DNA of 64,000 bases. Origin: Parachlorella kessleri (lineage: Eukaryota > Chlorophyta > Trebouxiophyceae > Chlorellales > Chlorellaceae). Positions 24,601 through 36,064 of this stretch are shown here, one piece after another. Within the stretch, counting starts at the first letter, position 1, and each line of letters opens with the position of its first letter. Location of the stretch: assembly GCA_001598975.1 (NCBI GenBank), contig BBXU01000960.1:1-64000 (forward strand). Reading direction: 5' to 3'. Position numbers and translations under genes: made by a program. The notes beneath the pieces were generated by a model. It saw only the letters and a program-made list of their open reading frames with translations, was not told where the DNA came from and did not search any database.

Positions 24601-27447
24601 TGCCGGTGCAAATTGCCAGGTACCAAACCAAGGCTTCTTGTTTAAGGCTGTTCTACGATTGGCACCTCAAGGGTGGGCTCTCTCCACAAGTGAGCATACC
24701 TCCCGAGCTGGACCCACTGTCCAGACCCCTTCAACCCACCGTGTCATGATGCGTCCCTGGTCAAACACGTCAATGAAGCGCTCCTCGTCCGAGTCCTGGG
24801 CTCCATAGTGAGTCACCACATGCATGGGCACATTCAGGACCCGCACCTCCAGCCCCGCCCGTGCAGCCACCTGTGCATGGAGGACACACATGACCAAGGT
24901 CAGCTAGCACATGTTATTAGGATCTATGCCCCTGCACGCCCGCAATGAAAGCCCGCACAGTAGGTCAGCATGAGTCGCCCCTCCACCGGCCCCTCCACCG
25001 GGCACAATGTCTGCTTGGCCGCATGCCACGACTTCGCTGTTCTGACTTTCCTGGGCAAGTCTTAACATCAACTTGTGGCTATGCTTGAGGCCATTCTAGC
25101 TGCAAGACATGAGGACAGCCTGCCTGCCTGCCTGCCTGCCTGCCACGCTCGCCTTGTCAAAGGGTACTCACCGCCGCATGAATCACCGCCAAACTGATGG
25201 GGATACCCTCCCGGTTGACCAGCACCTCACTCAGCAAGGAGTTGGCCGGGTCGTAGTAGCTCTCACGATTGCCCTGCGGTGAGCCAACACAAAGGAGAAA
25301 GTTTTGTCTACAGTCTTGAAGTACGGGTATAGCAGGCCACAAGAGTTGCGCTGTGTTAGGGCTGTGGGAGCTTGCCTTGCACAGAGGAAAATACACTGGG
25401 CAGGCGTCAAACACGGCGGGCAACACCTCGTTCGCCAAGATGAACTCCACGCACTTGCCGGAGCTAATCCTTGCTACAACCTTGCCAGATCCCCTGGACG
25501 CGGCCCACACAATAGTTTGACGGGCCCATGCTTGTACCGGACCATCCTACTTGAATCAAAGACACAACTGAAGCATCCGCATGCAGCAACCAGGGGTAGG
25601 CACAGGCCATGCTGCTCGCCCACGCTCAGCACGGCCCCCCTGGCCGCATGCAGGCTCCGCCCACCTGAAGCCCCATGCCGTACCCCGCCGGCGGCGGGAT
25701 GGCGGCAAAGCCCGTGTGCGACACCGGCGGCGTGGCCCCAAACAGCAGCGCAGACAGGATCTCCAGGGCGGGCACCCCGCCGGCGACGCCAGCCTCAGCG
25801 AGTCGCCGCCGCAGCTCGGCGCCCAGAGCGTCCAGGGCTGAGCGCACCCAGGAGAGGTCTGCCAGGGGGTGGTGCACCGAGGCCTGTCACAGCAGGTAGG
25901 TCAGCAAGGCAAGAGGAGCGCAGCGTTTTGCAAAGTGGGTTGGGTTAGGTGTGTCAACAGAACGCGTGCTAACCGTGGCCCACCAACCCTCGTCGACATC
26001 GTCTACCTGACAGGACATGATGTAAGAGTGTATCCTCACGCGCGCCCAGGGGCCCATTACACTTTCGACACCCGTATAAATATTCCAATGCCTGCGAGAG
26101 CTGGTATACTCGGCTAGTGCTAGGAACGGAGCCAGGCTGAGGACAGCTCAGAGGTTCCACCTGTCTGTCACACAATGTGGCCTGCCTCCTTTGAAGCAGT
26201 CCGGTGCCCCTGAAACTCACCACCAGCAAGGCGCCTTCATCCAGGTGGCGCCCCTCGTGCGCTGCCAGGAGCTGCGCCAGGTCATCAGCAGCCTGCCGCA
26301 CCAGTCTCAAGTGCACAACTTACTAGTGAAGACTGTCACCGCCATAGAGCAGCTGATGGTAGCAAACCGATCAAATGGAGCGCTGTCCTGGCGCAAGAAC
26401 CATACGTCCCATAGCGATACCTCACACGAGCCCCCAATCTGTATCAAAGCTCTGAATGCCATGCAGCTTGGATCCACAAGCATAAAGGCCAGCAAAGCCC
26501 CCTGGCATGATAGCTAAAGGATAACGGGCAACGGGCTCACTTCATCGCCAGGCGGCCAAGGCAGCAGGCCAATTAAAGAGCATGCGGGGCCTCAACAACA
26601 TGAGCCCCACCTGCCGGCCAACCAGGTCCTCAGCGGCTACCCTGGCCCAGTACTTGGGGCCGCAGGCAACGCTGTCGCTCCCTATGCGGTCCACTATCAA
26701 ATCCTGCAGGGGTAAGAACCCAAGGTGTGAGTGACAAACCCTCGATGCAACTCGATCGAATCCCACACCTTTAGGTTGCACCTGATCAACCCCGACAACA
26801 TCCATGACCACTTGCAGTACCCACGTGGCAACCTGTTCAGGGTGTGGGCGTGCTCAGGTACCTGCCTTACTGCATACATGCCGCTACGAGAGGCACCCGG
26901 CAGCAAACACATAAGGCCAGCCTGGCTACCTTGCAGTTGTTAAACCCCAGGCGGTGCAGCTGCTTAATGGCGGGGTGCCAGCGGGAGGGCCACTGCAACT
27001 GCCGCAGGCACTCGGACGCCTCTGCATCGACCTGCATAAAGCCTCGCAGCAGTCAGGCGTCCTAATGCAATGCCAAGCAATACGGGTGGGTGTGAAAATC
27101 TTCTGACAGACAGGTGGTACGTGCAAGAAGCCCTGCCCAAGCTGCTGCCCGCCAAGCACCTGGGTTCTGGCTAGGAACAACTCATGCCAGCGACCGCTCC
27201 TCTGCAGCTGCTCCCACTCGTGGGACTGCTGACCGTGCCTCCATCGGGCGTTAACAAACCGTTCCCACAGTTGTGGGGCAGTGCCGACTTTTTGCCAGGT
27301 CTTGCAGACACATAGCGTGCGAGCTACATCCGAGGAGGTAAGGTTTCCAAGTATGACGTACAAGACCTCGGAGGGTAGTTCAAGTTCCCTCCCGGTTACA
27401 TCTGAAGCTTCAGCAAGGTGCATGCTTGCAAGGTCTTCTGTCTCCAT
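21692..27447 (-). CDS. FBXO21: FBXO21-type protein: F-box, transglutaminase-like core and YccV domain
   Basis: Thirteen exons close in phase to 604 aa: 27447-27160, 27031-26930, 26703-26611, 26292-26221, 25883-25665, 25273-25172, 24870-24740, 24412-24290, 24028-23914, 23367-23189, 22824-22664, 22373-22251 and 21798-21692. Human FBXO21 has a similar length (about 630 aa) and the same order. The start is ATG 27447. The F-box lies at about residues 18-60 (ELPSEVLYVILGNL, then CKTWQKV). The middle is a Transglut_core2 region (NREGIPISLAVIHAA; later VRVLNVPMHVV and ERFIDVFDQG). The C-terminus is a YccV/hemimethylated-DNA-binding-like domain (YEVGQIIRHRRYEYRGVIIG, then FYNVLVD). F-box proteins select substrates for SCF ubiquitin ligases; YccV-like domains in bacteria and plastids link to Clp proteolysis. 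The substrate here is unknown. Confidence 0.92.
25119..25146. repeat. (CCTG)n microsatellite
   Basis: Six to seven CCTG units in an intron of the FBXO21-like gene, between the exons at 24870 and 25172. Confidence 0.85.
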
Positions 27448-27680
27448 CTGCACATGCAAGGCGAGCCCCTGCCGCAGGACGTGCAATAGTAAAGGCAATA
27501 CTGGACAACGGAGACGTCAGAAGACAAACAGTGGCACATCAAGGCAAAGGAACCTGGTGCGAAACAAGAGACAGACACCACAGCATGTGATCACAGCACA
27601 GGTTGGGCGCCCAGTGGAAAGGCGCCGTGCCAGGAGCAAGGATTGGCCGAAGTAATAACGGGCTGCTGTCCTTGGTCATC
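27448..27680. promoter_or_regulatory. Probable bidirectional promoter, FBXO21-like (-) and GPATCH11 (+)
   Basis: Only 233 bp lie between the two divergent start codons, so the promoters must overlap unless 5' UTR introns exist. No TATA box or obvious element can be named. Confidence 0.5.
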
Positions 27681-29515
27681 ATGAAGCGAGCACGAAATGC
27701 CGCAAACCAGCATCGCAAGTTGTGGCTACCACCAGACGGCTCAGACGACGCCCTAGAAGACAATCAAACAGGCAAGCCCTGCATGATGCGGTATACCTTG
27801 GCTTGGGTCACCAAGAATACAGGCCAGGTCACTGCCTGCAGGTGGCACAGTGGAGGAGCCAGGGGAGGAGGACGACCTGGATAAGTTGCTGAACCAATAT
27901 GAGCAGCAAGCAGCCCAGGACCTGCAGCGGGTGCAGCCCAAAGAAGAGAAGAGACGGAAGCTTTCTGGTACACAGCAGCGAGAGGAGGCGCTGCAGCAGC
28001 CCCTTGCCGCAGACAACAAGTAGGCAGCAGGAGCAGTGGTCAAGACGCTACTCTGTGCATAAGAGCTGCTTTGTACGCAGACAGATTACCTCCTTTGATT
28101 TGTTGCGACCTGTGCTGCATTCCCATGCTACTACAATGCTGCTCTTCTCATGCAACCTTAACACCGTTATGGCCAGGTTTGATCATTGGGGTAGAGATAC
28201 CCACTTTTCCCTTTCAGGGGCTTCAAGTTGCTGGCAGCGATGGGATACAAGCCTGGACAGGGGCTTGGAAAATCAGTGGAGGGCCGGTCAGAGCCCATCC
28301 CGCTTGACCTAAAACAGAACCGGTTGGGGCTAGGGGCAGAGAACAAGAAGGCAGCTGCTAGGGAAGCTCAGCGCCAGCGGGAGCGGGAAGCAGCAGGTGA
28401 GCTTGCAGCTTGAAGGTGGCTCTGTGCCTCCTGGACTGCTGCTTTTACAAGGCTCAACCGCACCACCTGATCTGAAGCCGCTTATTTGGACACCGGGATC
28501 GCTTGCTGCAGCATTGCAGCTGCAAGTTTCAGCCTAGTCAGCTGGCCACTACTGTGCTGAGGGCTTACCCTCACTTGACTACAGATCGTGCTAAGCATGC
28601 CCAACATGAAGCAGACTTGAGTTTACAATTGGGGCGGCAGAGGACGGCGGAGCAGTTTGCAGCCAGGCGCCTTGCAGGGCAGCTTCGCAAGTCACAGCAG
28701 GTGGGGCCCCAAGCCCTTCACCCTAGTGCTACCAGAAGTTGGCCCGTCGCTTGAGTGGCAGCTCCAGTGTACAAAATTCCCCATCCGCTAAGAGCATATG
28801 TGCTGGTGCTGGTTGTCATTTGAAGCGACAAACTGTGTAACTGGGGATGGTGTTCCACGTTTACTGTCTGCTTCTGCTTTGGCAGGTGTGCGAGTCTCTG
28901 GACATTGCAGCAGGCATTACAGCCAACTACCTTTGGCAGCCACCGCCAGAGGCAGACAGCAGCGAAGCTGCACCAGAGTCAGATGTGTCAGCAGTGGGCC
29001 ATCCGCTGCGCCACCGCCTCCACAATGGCACTAGTTTACGCTTGGGGCAGCAAGCCGGAGAAGGTGGGCCAGGCAGAAGTGGGCTTGGCGGTTTGGCAGG
29101 AGCAGCTGATGACGAGTTGCTTGAAGAGGCTGAGTGCTTCAGGCGAGACTTCACCGGGCCTGGGCAGGATGGCGATGAGACAGCTGAGGAGCGACGGTAT
29201 AATGGGAGTGTTGCTGCCGCTGGTGCCAGCTCAAGGCTGGCCGGCACGCAAAGGGTTGCCGACATGAGCGGCCAGGACCGGCTGGCAGCCTCTGAGGGCC
29301 GCGCTTCTGCTGACGTTGCAGCTTCGGCAGCTGTCGCCGCTTTGAGCAGTGCCCCAGAGGGCTGGCATGAACTGCCGGTGCAGCACAGGCTGGAAGATGT
29401 GCTGCGTTACTTGAGGGAACAGTACCAATACTGCCTCTTTTGCGGCTGCCGGTATGAGGATGCAGCAGATTTGTACGCTAATTGCCCTGGCTTGATGGAA
29501 GGTGACCACGAATGA
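27681..29515 (+). CDS. GPATCH11: G-patch domain protein 11 (G-patch + DUF4187)
   Basis: Five exons close in frame to 397 aa: 27681-27771, 27842-28019, 28218-28396, 28585-28700 and 28886-29515. The start is ATG 27681. An acidic, charged N-terminus (EEPGEEDDLDKLL) leads into the G-patch at about residues 90-135: GFKLLAAMGYKPGQGLGK, then NRLGLG. A charged coiled-coil follows. The C-terminus is DUF4187: RLEDVLRYLREQYQYCLFCG, with a CxxC-type pair and a later Cys (ANCPGL). G-patch proteins activate DEAH-box RNA helicases, so a nuclear RNA-processing or centromere/kinetochore-linked role is likely from family knowledge. A non-conserved stretch of about 150 residues sits between the coiled coil and DUF4187. 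The first intron has a GC donor (ACAG/GCAAGC); an alternative first exon cannot be excluded. Confidence 0.92.
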
Positions 29516-29842
29516 GACCTCAAACCCTTAATCTTGTACAATGGTGTGTCCAACTGTGCCCGCATTCATCTCAGGCATGGAGGAAGCTTGGGCGGTCAAT
29601 GCAGGGGGTTACTCTGCCAGTAGACAATTCAGGGCTTGCTCCTACAGTGTCATTAGATCCTTGCCTTGCATCACAGCAACATGAGTCGGAATATAGACTG
29701 ACAGGAGACGGGCTCTTTCCTACTGCCGAACATCGGCCACAATCTCTAATTAGTCAGGCAATTGCCGCAGACTATCACGATCGCTTAACTCAAAGTAACT
29801 GCGTCGATAGCAACACAACTCGGCTGTCCCTTCTACTGTTGC
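29516..29842. other. Intergenic, convergent 3' ends
   Basis: 327 bp between the stop codons of GPATCH11 (+) and the methyltransferase (-). An open frame spans it on the + strand but has no splice or domain support, so it is most likely the two 3' UTRs. Confidence 0.5.
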
Positions 29843-30886
29843 TCATGCCCACCCTATCCCGGCAACATGGGGTGCTATGAGCGCCATGCCTTCAACTTCA
29901 AATCGCGTGGCATCGATTCCACCAGGAAATCCTGCTGCCTCAATGACCGGCAGCGGATCCCGTGTCAAGCGGCATCCATCAGCCAGCAGCTGCTGCAAGG
30001 GGTTGAATGCCCTTTGGCCCAGCTGCAGCAAAAACCGGTCCTGCATCCACAGTCTGGTCAGACTTGGTTAAACCGTGCAGCTGCTTTGCGAACTCTGATG
30101 TTATGGGTACACCCAAACCCTGTGCTTTTGAAACCTGGATGCCAACAGGAGCACCTCCAGGCTTGGTGCAGGTGCGCCTCGCAGTACGCTTGGGGTACAG
30201 ACATTGCCAACAGGGGCACCCCAGCTGGGTTTGCCAGGGTGCTATCATCTGGGACATGCTACCCACCCCTGCAGCCTTCACCTGTCCTGCTATGGTGTGC
30301 TCTATGAACAAGAAGGCCCCACCAGGCCGCAGTACTCTCTTCACTTCGCGCAGCACCGCGGGCACGTCAGGCACGGAGCAGAGCACGAGGGTGCAGACCA
30401 CGGCATCCACTGATGCATCTGGCAAGGGGAGTGCTTCAGCCTGCCCCTCCACCCAGGTCAGCCGGTCGTCTGGCCACCCCAGCTGCGCTGCTGCATCTTG
30501 AAGGTGGGGCAGCATGTACGGGTTTGGGTCCACGCCAGTAATGTGTACATTAAGGATCTGGCCACTGGAACTGCTGCTGTTTGCGCCGTAGAAAGCCAGG
30601 TTGGGCCCTGTACCAATGCCAAGCTCCAAGACTTCAGCTGCCCTGCCACTGGCTGCAGCTGGCTGTAAAGCGCCCTCTGCAAGCTGATGGAAGAGGCGCT
30701 GCTTAAAGGGGGCAATTGCCTGCTCGTACTCCGCCATCCCGGTGGCCTGCAGAAAGGAACCGTGCTGCCTGTCCCACGCTGCCGTTGTAACTTGCACACT
30801 TCGACTTGCCCAGCCCCGCAGTGTTAGCAGAGCAGTCTCGACTGCGTACCATGCTAAGCGCAAACGAGCGGTCAAGGAAGGAGTTC
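29843..30886 (-). CDS. METTL7-like SAM-dependent methyltransferase (5' end unresolved)
   Basis: Two exons are secure: about 30886-30282 and 30040-29843. They join as FIEHTIAGQ/DRFLLQLG, giving about 267 residues. Class I methyltransferase motifs are clear: motif I EVLELGIGTGPNLAFYG, the acidic GVDPNPYMLPHL, post-I ALPLPDASVDAVVCTLVLCS, and RVLRPGGAFLFIEH. The C-terminus (ADGCRLTRDP, then VIEAAGF and PHVAGI) matches the METTL7/UbiE-like family known from animals (thiol methyltransferases on ER or lipid droplets) and from plants. The N-terminus begins with an amphipathic or hydrophobic helix (WYAVETALLTLRGW). The open frame has no ATG before an in-frame stop near 30920, so an upstream exon is needed. 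A candidate ATG at 31039 opens a Ser/Pro-rich leader that could be a transit peptide, but no convincing donor joins it. The substrate is unknown. Confidence 0.85.
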
Positions 30887-31329
30887 CTGTTGCAAGCTGC
30901 GCAGCACCAGACAGGGGAGGCCCCTAGCAGCGTCAAAGTCTGCCTCCTGCTGCTGGTAGCTCCCCCGCTGCTGATCAGTTGAGCTCGTGACGACTGAGTT
31001 CCAACCCTTGGGCGCTGGTAAGGGGCTCGGTGGCCCCATGAGAGCCAACGCAGGCTTGCACCTGGAACTTGCATGTGTGGTTGAGGGGTGCACCAAAGCA
31101 TTTCTGCAAATTAGCAACGTGCTGTGGTAGGCGACAAGGCCTGGAAGGCTTGGAACGAGAAAGCAGCTATATCGTAATCAGGACTAAGGGGCGCCGAGGT
31201 CCAGCTGTTCCAATGTCTCTCTGAGAATCCTTTGGGAGTATTGTGACCTGTCGTCACCTAATTCTTCATCACGCTGTGGCAGGCGTTCGGCACAAGCCCG
31301 GCGAGCTGCCAAGTAGAGCTCTCAAGAAA

Positions 31330-34255
31330 ATGGAAGGCAACCGCCCACGGGCGGCAAGTGGAAGGAGGGAGACCCCCAGGATAGCGACAGTAACCTTGGA
31401 CGGCAGCTTGTTAAGTGTCACCCAGGGAGGCGCTGGACGATGGCAGGGAGAGCAGCTGAGGCCCGTGAGGAGTGCAGGCACACGGTCGGACAGGATGCTT
31501 CTAGACACAGGAGAAAGTGAGGACTAGAGGCCTTATTGCCCTCTATAATCCCTCTCAATTACTCCCTTCCAAAAACTGGCACCTTAGCCCTGCAGGCGAG
31601 GACAGCTACTTGCAGACACTGCGGACCCACTTTGTGCGGAAGAGCACAGCCGAAACTGCCTTCCCTATGCACAAGCCATCGCGTAAATACACCTCTCCAA
31701 CGCCGACGGCTTCTGGTCAAGCCAAAGCCAGTATGGCTGGTGTCTCACCCGTCCTGGCAAAGAGGTTCTCCAACGCCAGTGCGCATTGCGCAGTCTCCAG
31801 CATTGCATCGTCCTCTGGGAAGGCGACAGAACCTCTGGCTCTTAATAGCCCGTTGCAGCAGCAGGAGCTGACTATCTGGCAGCAGCGGGAACAGGAGCTG
31901 CTGGATGCCCAGGTTGGTGGCTTCTGGCAAGCACTGCCATTAGGCAGACCTGCCAGCATTGCAGCCTAGGGGTCAGATCAGAGGTGTTTGACTAACTTAT
32001 GTCACACCGGAGGCCTCGCTATGTAGGCCATACCAGGCAAGCATGCGCATGTCAAGTGTTTCTTGTGGATGTGCTCCCAGGAGACGCGCCTTGCACAGCT
32101 TGAGGATGCATTGCTGGCCCGCCAAGACAAGCGGGAAGCATATGTGATACACCGCCTGGAGGCTGCTGCCGCTGACAAGGTTGCGGTGTTGGCTCGCCAG
32201 CGAGAACAGCTGGCGAAGCAGAAGGCTGAGCTGGCAGAGCTGGCTAAGCACGCTAAGATTGAGCCGGTGAGCACCTGCGTAATGGGAGCATTGGTGTGAA
32301 AGGTCACTCTGGATGTGATTCCAGGATGCCAAGGCTTCATATTTCCCATGCCATGTTAAGTGTTGTTTGCGCCAAATGCTGAAAATGTCGCGTTGGAGGT
32401 GAATTCTTCTTCTTTCATATTGGGGTGGCAGGGCAAAAGGAGCCAGCCGGCTTCCCCCAAGCTGCCGCTGCTGGCCAGGGTGCAGAAGCCAATACCACCC
32501 GCCTCTCCCACACTGGCAGCTGCGGTGCAGGAGGCCAGAAACAACCTCAGCTCCATCTCAGTGAGTGCAGTGGTGATTCCTTTTTGCGATGCCCTTATTT
32601 CATGCAGTTTTTTGATATCCATCAGACTGCTTTGCCGTAAGCAGCACTTGGGCTGTGGGCTTCACATGTGTAATGCTAACGCCGCCTTGCCTTGGCGATG
32701 CCTCAGCAATGTTGAGATTCAAGTCGCACCGGCTAGCATTAACTTTCTGTGAAGGTTGCAACTTCTCATTTTAAATGTCCTTTCGCAGCACATTTCTAAT
32801 CTGGAATCGGGCCTGCAATCCAAGCTGGCTTTTGGCTCTGGCACACACCTGCCAGCCGTTCAGCAGCCTCTGGCCAGTGAGAAAGCCTTGGAACGACGTG
32901 CTTGGGTGGACCGCAAGATGGAAGTCTACAACAAGCAGCTCAGTTCTGTCTTCTCCAACATACAGGTAATTGCACACGCAGCACACGTGTGTGAGGTCCT
33001 ATCCCTATTTACCAGGAGAGATAGTGCAGGCCACTTAGTACTACGATCATGCATCACCGCGCCCCATCACATGTGTATATGATTGCCTCATCATGATACA
33101 AGGCTGGGGGGGTGTATCTGCAGCCACACAGGGATGCGAGTCTCTTCTTATTTGCGAGTGCAGGCAATCAAGGCTACCACAGGGCATGTCACGCATCCGC
33201 TGGAGCCATTGCATATGAAGCGCCAAGCCTCCATGAGGATTGGGGCGCAGGCGCAAGCATGCAATCACATGCCCAGTTGCGAGGCAGACAGCTTGGGAGC
33301 TGGTACATCTACAAATAATTCTAGCACTGATATAAGACCGATTGTATCTTTTGGAGTGGCTGAACCACTTCCAGCATGCAGCAGCGCTTCAGGGATACAG
33401 GATGGCAAGACATCAGCAGCACGCCCTCAGGTGAAGCAGATTGCCAACTATGTATATAATTTACATCAACAATAAGCCCCACACTGTTTTGCTAATTGGT
33501 TGGTAGATAGTGCAGAGGTTTGAAGCTGTGTGGTGTCAGCGCCGGATGCATAGTACGCTCAGTTGGGCATCTCAGCAATATCTTTCCCCTTGGTGATCGT
33601 TTTCAGAGCGCTTGAAGGGAACTACCTATTTCCCCTGCTTGCCAGTTAAATACAGTGAAATGACTGTGCTTTGCTGCCATGCGTGAAGGTTGAGCTGCCT
33701 GAGGAGGATCGCAAAAGCGAGCCATCCTGCAATGAGGCCGATGAAGTGCCTCAGATAATGCTCGCCTCGCGCAGTGGCAGCTCCCAGCCACACCAGCATG
33801 AAGCCATACTTGCTGGAGAGCTTGCAGTCACGGAGCAGGAGTTGTTTGGTGGTGATGAGACCTCCAGACCTGCAGCCGGCACTGCTGCGGTGCACGTGTG
33901 CCAAAATGCTTCCGCAACAGGGGCAGCAGACAGCTGCCCTGCTGCTGCGAACCACACAGGGGCAGCTGGCATTGCAAGCTGCGACACAGCAGCAAGCGCC
34001 ATTGAGGCAGTGGAGGGCGAAACGAGCAGTGGTGCAGCACTTTATCCAGACGAGGAGCCTGATACCCGAGGGAACGGTTTGGAGTCCTTGGAGTCCACGG
34101 TGCTGGAAGACGAGCTGCAGGCTCACTTGCAAAGTTTGGCGCAGCATGGCCTGGCCACCTTGCAGGCCGAGGCGTTGGCGGCCTTGTCTGGGGCAGTCGG
34201 GCAGGTAACAGATGGGTCTGAGGACAATGAATGCACCACCATGCCTGTCACATGA
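31330..34255 (+). CDS. Coiled-coil protein of unknown function
   Basis: Seven exons close in phase to 609 aa: 31330-31516, 31596-31912, 32081-32266, 32432-32560, 32789-32965, 33164-33430 and 33689-34255. The consistent frame supports a real gene although I do not recognise the family. A basic, Ser/Thr/Pro-rich N-terminus of about 130 residues is followed by a strong coiled coil (about 150-230: Glu/Gln/Leu/Ala heptads such as RQREQLAKQKAELAELAKHA), a Pro-rich hinge, a second short helical region (ERRAWVDRKMEVYNKQL), and a long acidic Ser/Ala-rich tail with a last amphipathic helix (LQAHLQSLAQHGLATLQ). There is no signal peptide or membrane span. A cytoskeletal, centrosomal or flagellar structural role is possible but is only a guess. 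The last acceptor (GTGAAG/GTT) is weak. Confidence 0.75.
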
Positions 34256-34525
34256 GACTGTGATGGGAATGCCAATGACAGTGCACCCATGCCGCTCTGG
34301 AACTTGTAGACTACTTGACAAAGCACTTGACGGCAGCGGTAGTCCCAAGCCCACCTCAGGATCTTTCCAACTGTACGGGTAACATCTTGTCCACTGAGGC
34401 AGTACGCCTTTCGTCGACTAATTGTTTGACCATGGCATGGTACCAGTCCGCACGCAAGCCAATGCAGAGTGGAGAAATGGTGTTCATGTGACATTTCTAA
34501 ACATTGGTTCAGGTTTTCTAAACCT

Positions 34526-34540
34526 AAGCTTGGCCTAGAC
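34526..34540. repeat. Target-site duplication, left copy
   Basis: AAGCTTGGCCTAGAC, identical to 36068-36082. It adjoins the 3' tail of the LINE. A 15-bp direct repeat is typical of target-primed reverse transcription. Confidence 0.88.
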
Positions 34541-34560
34541 AATATCCTACTAGTTTAGTC

Positions 34561-34612
34561 TAGTCTAGTCTAACAGTGTATACAGTGTATACTAGTCTAG
34601 TCTAACAGTGTA
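34561..34612. repeat. LINE 3'-tail direct repeats
   Basis: A 20-bp unit (TAGTCTAGTCTAACAGTGTA) occurs at 34561-34580 and again, identical, at 34593-34612, separated by a partial copy (TACAGTGTATAC). Read on the element strand, this is the 3' terminus just before the target-site duplication, so it replaces a poly(A) tail. Confidence 0.85.
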
Positions 34613-34777
34613 CGTACCGCCACCTGACCATGCTGCCGTGAATCCCCCAAACGGGGCCAACCAAAAAGCCAGGATGTACCATGCCCACAAATCACAAGAT
34701 CCAAGTACCAATTCTTAATGGCATGCACCACCCCGTCCGGACGGGGAAACCAACAAAAAGCATAAACAAAGGTCTAT

Positions 34778-36064
34778 CCTACCAACCTTCTCCATGTGTC
34801 CCTCATTGCACAAGCACTCAGCCAGTTGAAACCAAACCTTGACCCGCCCTCAGCGTCCATCCTGTCCTGATGCTGCCGCTGGGCCCCACCCAAGTCTAGC
34901 TGCTTCAGATGCTCCTCGTAGACCTGGGGTAGCAGGGGTTTCGCAAGCCGCCCCCGCCGCCCCACCCCATCTGGTAGTGTGGCCCATAAGATGCACTTAG
35001 CTAAGCGTGACTCAGGCATATGCCCCAGGTGCCCAAGAACCGCAACAACCGGCGCCGCCAGTGGACCACAACACTGTCAAAGGGCTTGTCCTCCCGCCCA
35101 CATGGCCTAAACAGCTCCTCATCACTGGTGTGGTCCCTCCATCTCAAGCCTAGCCTCCGGCGCATGCAGCCCTTGACAAAGACATCTAGGCGATGTTGCT
35201 GAGCACAGGTCAGCGCCCGTGACTCACAGCCATACAGCACTACCGACATCACCAGCACCTTGAACACCGTCAGCCTAGTGTGCAGCTTAATACCCGCTGG
35301 CTGAAGAAGGGCCCCCACAACCTCCAAAACACAGCCGCCCGAGCGAAAGCCGATAGCCCAGCTCATGTTCAGATAATGTTGTGTGTGAAGTGGCTGCCGA
35401 GGTACTTGAACTTCGCAACCCAGCGAAGCACGCTGCCGCCCACCCAGATGTCTGGCCGCCACCTGGACTGACTGCTGGTGCCTGCTTGTTGGCTGGCCTG
35501 TCAGAGAGAGGGCCTCTTGCTGCTGCTGCTGGTGCACCTTGGTCGCCCTGCTGGAGAGGCGGACGTGCTGCAGCTACCTGTGTGCCGTTTGCTGCCGCGC
35601 CAGTTGTTGTGTGTCCTGCAGCTGCTGAGCAGGGGGGGCACTGCCAGCAGTCGGGGGGAAGAGCTGCGAGAGGGGGTCCGAGGCAGCCACAGTGCCAGCC
35701 CGCCTCACAAATGTCGCAGATCAGCATGCTGCGCTCTGGTTGCAGGGCCCCGTAGCCCTCGCAGGCTGTAGCTGCTGCACCGCCCACCAGCATGAGCTCC
35801 GTCTTGCTCTGGCTGATGATGAGGCCCCAGCGCTGGCAGGCGGCCTCCAGTGCTGTGAGGAGCTGCTGCAGCCCCTCTGCTGTGCTGGCTAGCACCACTA
35901 AGTCGTCGGCCAGCATAAGGAGGGGCACCCGCAGTGGGCTGCCATCCCGGGCTGCCTTGGCTGCTGCTAGGCCTGTGAGGGCGCCGTTGCCTGGGAACCC
36001 GTACTGCATGGTCACCCCGCTGTCCGGACAAGCTGCCAGCGCCTCCCTCACCGCCCAGTCCATG
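34778..36064 (-). pseudogene. LINE reverse-transcriptase ORF remnant with internal PHD finger
   Basis: Coding remnant of the LINE. The first frame (36064-about 35400) contains the RT palm motif MLADDLVVLAS (DD at 35902-35907), an SQSKTELM helix, and then a PHD-type finger at about 35629-35763: C-x2-Y, C-x2-C, H-x2-C, C-x2-C. The second ligand is Tyr (codon TAC) where PHD fingers have Cys. The KFKYLGSHFT stretch ends at a TGA near 35370; the thumb continues in another frame (35001-35370), and the last segment (about 34778-35019) in yet another. At least two frame disruptions and one stop make it non-functional. RT and PHD lie in one uninterrupted frame, so the finger belongs to the element. 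Confidence 0.88.
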
